In this document: piece after piece, positions 38,441-41,090 of the stretch
Layout: every line of letters starts with the position of its first letter
Position numbering within the stretch: the stretch's first letter is position 1
Virus record (IMG/VR): IMGVR_UViG_3300035698_002650
Coordinates: 1 to 41,090 of that record
Source of the DNA: a virus
DNA length: 41,090 bases
Reading direction: 5' to 3' (one strand)
Position numbers and translations under genes: made by a program
Notes under the pieces: generated by a model
Told to the model about the DNA's origin: nothing
Seen by the model: the letters and a program-made list of their open reading frames with translations, nothing else
Database searches by the model: none

Positions 38441-40739
38441 TTTAGTCATATCCGCAAAGGATAAGGCTACTGCGGCACTGAAAAGACTCGGTGCTGAGGT
38501 TGGGCTTTTGGGTATAAGTCTGGCTGCTCTTGGTGCGGCCGGTTTAAAACTAGGTGAAGACGCTGCTAGGGGTTTAGACCTACAAAGAGGGTTCATGAGA
38601 AGTTTCGGGAAAGATGTTAAGGGGAATCTTGACTCACTAAGAGAGTCTTCAAAGGGTACGATTTCAGATATAGAACTAATGGCCAGTTCAAATAGGGCTT
38701 CGCTGCTTGGAGTGACAAGCAGTATAGATGAACTAAACGCTATTATGGCTGCATCGAGAGTGCTTGGTAAAGACATGGGTATATCCATGACACAGGCTTT
38801 TGACAATATTGTAACTGGTGTTGGTAGGGGCAGTCCTTTGATATTGGATAACCTAGGAGTATTGATACCGGATGCTGTTAAGGAGTCGATTAAGCAGTTC
38901 GACGAAGCGACCCAAAAGCAATTAGTCATGCAGGAAGTTGTTAAACAGGGATCTAGTCTTTTACAGCAGTATGGCGGTGATACGGTAACGGCTGCGGATA
39001 AGATAGCACAAATGAAAGTGTCGTTTAAAAATGCGGCTACTGCAGCTGGTGCGGCGTTGTTACCTGCAATAATGAAAATATCTAATGTAGTAACACCTTT
39101 GATTAACCAGTTCGCAAATTTCATTAAAACAAATCAAGGGTTAATAAACACGATACTGAAGGTCGTGGGCGTAATGGCTTCGTTGGGTGCGGCGTTTTTC
39201 ATTGCAGGCAAGATAATAGCAGTCATTAGTGCAATAGGGGCATTTGTTAAAGCACTGCAAGTAATGAGTGCGGCGGCACTTGCTACACAGGCTAGTATGG
39301 GTGTATTGGGTATTGCAATCGCTGTATTGGGTCTGATAATCGGTAGGGCTGTAACAAAATCGGTTGACATGTCCAGTAACATGAATGCGACTAGCGACGC
39401 TATGGTGGACGTTTCTAAAAACGCAGTGAGTACGGGTAAGAACCTTGGTGGGTTGTCATCAAAGGGAGCCAAGGCTGCAAAGGATTTAGCAAAGGCATTT
39501 TCGGAAGCTAAAAAGCGAGTCCAAGAATTGAATGATGAGATTAAAAAAGAAAACGAGGCTTTTAATGAGCAATTGATAGACATAGTAGATCGTAGGAAGG
39601 ATGCTATAAAGAGCAATAAGGCTCTGTTGGATGATGAGAGGAAGGCGTTCGAGGAAGCACAAAAGGCCATGACAGAGGACCATGAGGACGCTGTTGACAC
39701 CCAAGAAAGTAAAACTATGGAAACGATAGCGTCATTAAAGGCTTTGATTGCATTGAAACAGTTATTAGGCGGTGAAGCGTCACAAGAAGAAATAGCTGCA
39801 CTGCAAGAAAAGATCAGGGAAGAAGAGAAACTGGGAGAGGATGCACTGAACAAACTAAAGGAAGATCAGGTTAAAGAGACGGAGGACTTGAAGACAGAGT
39901 TTGAAGAGCGTACAAGCGAACTCGAGAATAAAATAACCACAGACGAGGAGCTTTTGACTAAACACGCAGAGGTTATAAAGAAGATTAATAGGGATGTGTT
40001 AAAAGACGATATAGAGAAGTTGGTGGAAAATCACCAAGAAAGATTGGTAGCATTGAACGAACAGATAGCGAAGGAGAAGACTAAAATGATGGAGGGCGGT
40101 GAGAATTTCGGTGGTGTTGTGGGTGGTATGGGTGCGGATTGGGACGAATTACTGAATGACATAAACGGATCTGAAATAGACTGGGATGGTATTGTGCAAC
40201 CGTTAACACTAGAGAGTATAGGCAAAAGTATTGGTGACGAGTTTGTAAATATCGGGTTGTTTGTAGTTGCGCATTTCAACGCTGCGGTTTTTGGGTTTTT
40301 GGCGTTTGTTACAAGGATTGGTGCAGACGTTGCTAAAATGATAAGTGATACTATTAATTCTATACCAGCACTACAGAAAATAATCGGGGGACACTTTAAA
40401 GGGGAAGCTGCTACGGCGGAATTTAAGGCACAGGAATCGGCTAAAACCTTTGATGAGTTCATTGAGGCAAGAGATACTATAGGTGGTGCATTGGCTGGTG
40501 GTACAGATTTTGCAAAGGGTGGTGCTACATTGGTCGGTGAAGAAGGTCCTGAGATTGTTAATATGCCGAGGGGTGCACAGGTACTAACAGCAGGGGAGAC
40601 CAAGGCGGCTATGGGTGGTATAACGATTAACATAAATGGTGGGTTGACAGTGGATAGTGACGAAAGGATGAATTCGTTGATTAGTGAGATCGAGCTCAGG
40701 CTGGGCAATAGACTTAATTTAGATTTAAGAGGAGGGTAA
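38415..40739 (+). CDS. Tape measure protein
   Basis: The 774-residue protein starts NLVISAKDKATAALKRLG, the standard tape-measure beginning. Residues 70-190 contain SNRASLLGVTSSIDELNAIMAASRVLG and AADKIAQMKVSFKNAATAAGAALLPAI. Two hydrophobic stretches lie at about 240-275 and 297-312, and a long charged coiled coil at about 355-565. The end has AKGGATLVGEEGPEIVNMPRGAQVLTAGET, the family's usual C-terminal motif. At roughly 1.5 angstroms per residue it suggests a tail of about 115 nm, an estimate from family knowledge. Confidence 0.9.
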   Translation: MATDTRNINLVISAKDKATAALKRLGAEVGLLGISLAALGAAGLKLGEDAARGLDLQRGFMRSFGKDVKGNLDSLRESSKGTISDIELMASSNRASLLGVTSSIDELNAIMAASRVLGKDMGISMTQAFDNIVTGVGRGSPLILDNLGVLIPDAVKESIKQFDEATQKQLVMQEVVKQGSSLLQQYGGDTVTAADKIAQMKVSFKNAATAAGAALLPAIMKISNVVTPLINQFANFIKTNQGLINTILKVVGVMASLGAAFFIAGKIIAVISAIGAFVKALQVMSAAALATQASMGVLGIAIAVLGLIIGRAVTKSVDMSSNMNATSDAMVDVSKNAVSTGKNLGGLSSKGAKAAKDLAKAFSEAKKRVQELNDEIKKENEAFNEQLIDIVDRRKDAIKSNKALLDDERKAFEEAQKAMTEDHEDAVDTQESKTMETIASLKALIALKQLLGGEASQEEIAALQEKIREEEKLGEDALNKLKEDQVKETEDLKTEFEERTSELENKITTDEELLTKHAEVIKKINRDVLKDDIEKLVENHQERLVALNEQIAKEKTKMMEGGENFGGVVGGMGADWDELLNDINGSEIDWDGIVQPLTLESIGKSIGDEFVNIGLFVVAHFNAAVFGFLAFVTRIGADVAKMISDTINSIPALQKIIGGHFKGEAATAEFKAQESAKTFDEFIEARDTIGGALAGGTDFAKGGATLVGEEGPEIVNMPRGAQVLTAGETKAAMGGITININGGLTVDSDERMNSLISEIELRLGNRLNLDLRGG

Positions 40740-41090
40740 TGGCAGACCAATTATTATTTGGACCGTACAATTTGAGTGGTGGTAAATCACAGGTAAGCAG
40801 CGCTACTGTAAGGTCTGCGCCTAAGAAAATATTAGAAAGCATGAGGATAGCACGTCAGGACGGGTCTAAAGTAGTTAATACGAATTATGGTAACAAGCAA
40901 ATACAATTGAGCGGTAGGATAAAAAAGAAGGACATTCACAATATAGATTTTAGAGACATTCAGGACGAGTTTGACAATGCTATGAGTAAAGACCAGAGGT
41001 TACTAAGAATCGCTAGAAGCTGGACAAATATTAGTGACGTAGACTCACTTGGGGTTGGCGGTGGGTCGGCCTTTCCTGCGAATTTCAGTG
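40739..41090 (+). CDS. Distal tail-like protein, 3' end outside window
   Basis: The ATG at 40739 overlaps the tape measure stop and follows GGAGGG (a true Shine-Dalgarno). The first 117 residues read ADQLLFGPYNLSGGKS, RIARQDGSKVVNTNYGNKQIQLSGRIKKKDIHN, then DIQDEFDNAMSKDQRLLRIA. The strand-turn KQIQLSGRI and the early F-x-x-Y are consistent with the N-terminal belt domain of siphovirus distal tail proteins, which follow the tape measure gene. The rest of the gene lies beyond the window. Confidence 0.65.
   Translation, partial: MADQLLFGPYNLSGGKSQVSSATVRSAPKKILESMRIARQDGSKVVNTNYGNKQIQLSGRIKKKDIHNIDFRDIQDEFDNAMSKDQRLLRIARSWTNISDVDSLGVGGGSAFPANFS

Overview
The window is 41 kb of a tailed double-stranded DNA phage (or prophage) genome. 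All coding is on the + strand, gaps are short and many stops and starts overlap. The terminase, portal, HK97-type protease and capsid, tail tube, frameshifted tail chaperones and a 774-residue tape measure protein indicate a long, non-contractile tail (siphovirus-like). The standard genetic code fits, because TAA, TAG and TGA all end genes. No integrase, repressor, lysis gene or tRNA was seen, so lifestyle and host are open. The host hints conflict. Two promoters match the sigma-70 consensus exactly (TTGACA, 17 bases, TATAAT), but most genes with a leader lack a Shine-Dalgarno sequence and carry an A/T-rich element related to TTAAATTTATTAG about 9-13 bases before the start.

Layout. (1) 1-2737: end of a replication or early region, with a partial CobT-like VWA protein, an OB-like small protein, a coiled-coil protein, a gp32-like single-strand DNA-binding protein and a small helix-turn-helix protein. 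(2) 2763-16311: an unusual 13.5-kb accessory block with a short UDP-glucose dehydrogenase-like protein, a NodB-type polysaccharide deacetylase, five glycosyltransferase-like proteins (one a GT4+GT2 fusion), four methyltransferase domains (one behind a kinase-like domain), a sugar isomerase/epimerase-like TIM-barrel fragment, a ParB-like protein and several unknown small proteins. A 43-bp tandem duplication carrying an extended -10 box splits the block at 12.2 kb. (3) 16301-18181: a GroES-like co-chaperonin, a ParB-fold protein with a zinc ribbon, and a DNA cytosine-C5 methyltransferase. (4) 18203-19733: terminase small and large subunits. (5) 19865-24317: two transcription units, each opened by a perfect sigma-70 promoter, with tiny membrane and zinc proteins, a metallophosphoesterase, an RtcB RNA ligase, an acidic tryptophan-repeat protein, a truncated phosphatase, a roughly 320-nt gene-free stretch dense in hairpins (probable structured RNA) and an RNase H-like protein. 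(6) 24421-41090: virion genes, namely a portal-MuF-coiled-coil fusion, two proteins sharing a KVSNLKDI repeat, a fiber, a Com-like zinc finger, a terminator, protease, capsid, connectors, tail tube, chaperones with a -1 slippery site, tape measure and the start of a distal tail protein.

How the parts may work together. The virion block is conventional in order apart from the portal fusion. The accessory block has the composition of a small glycan synthesis or decoration pathway (nucleotide-sugar oxidation, transfer, deacetylation, methylation). Whether its target is phage DNA, the virion or the host envelope cannot be read from sequence. RtcB, the phosphoesterases, RNase H and the structured RNA suggest RNA repair or processing. 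All functional calls rest on motifs read by eye, with no database search.
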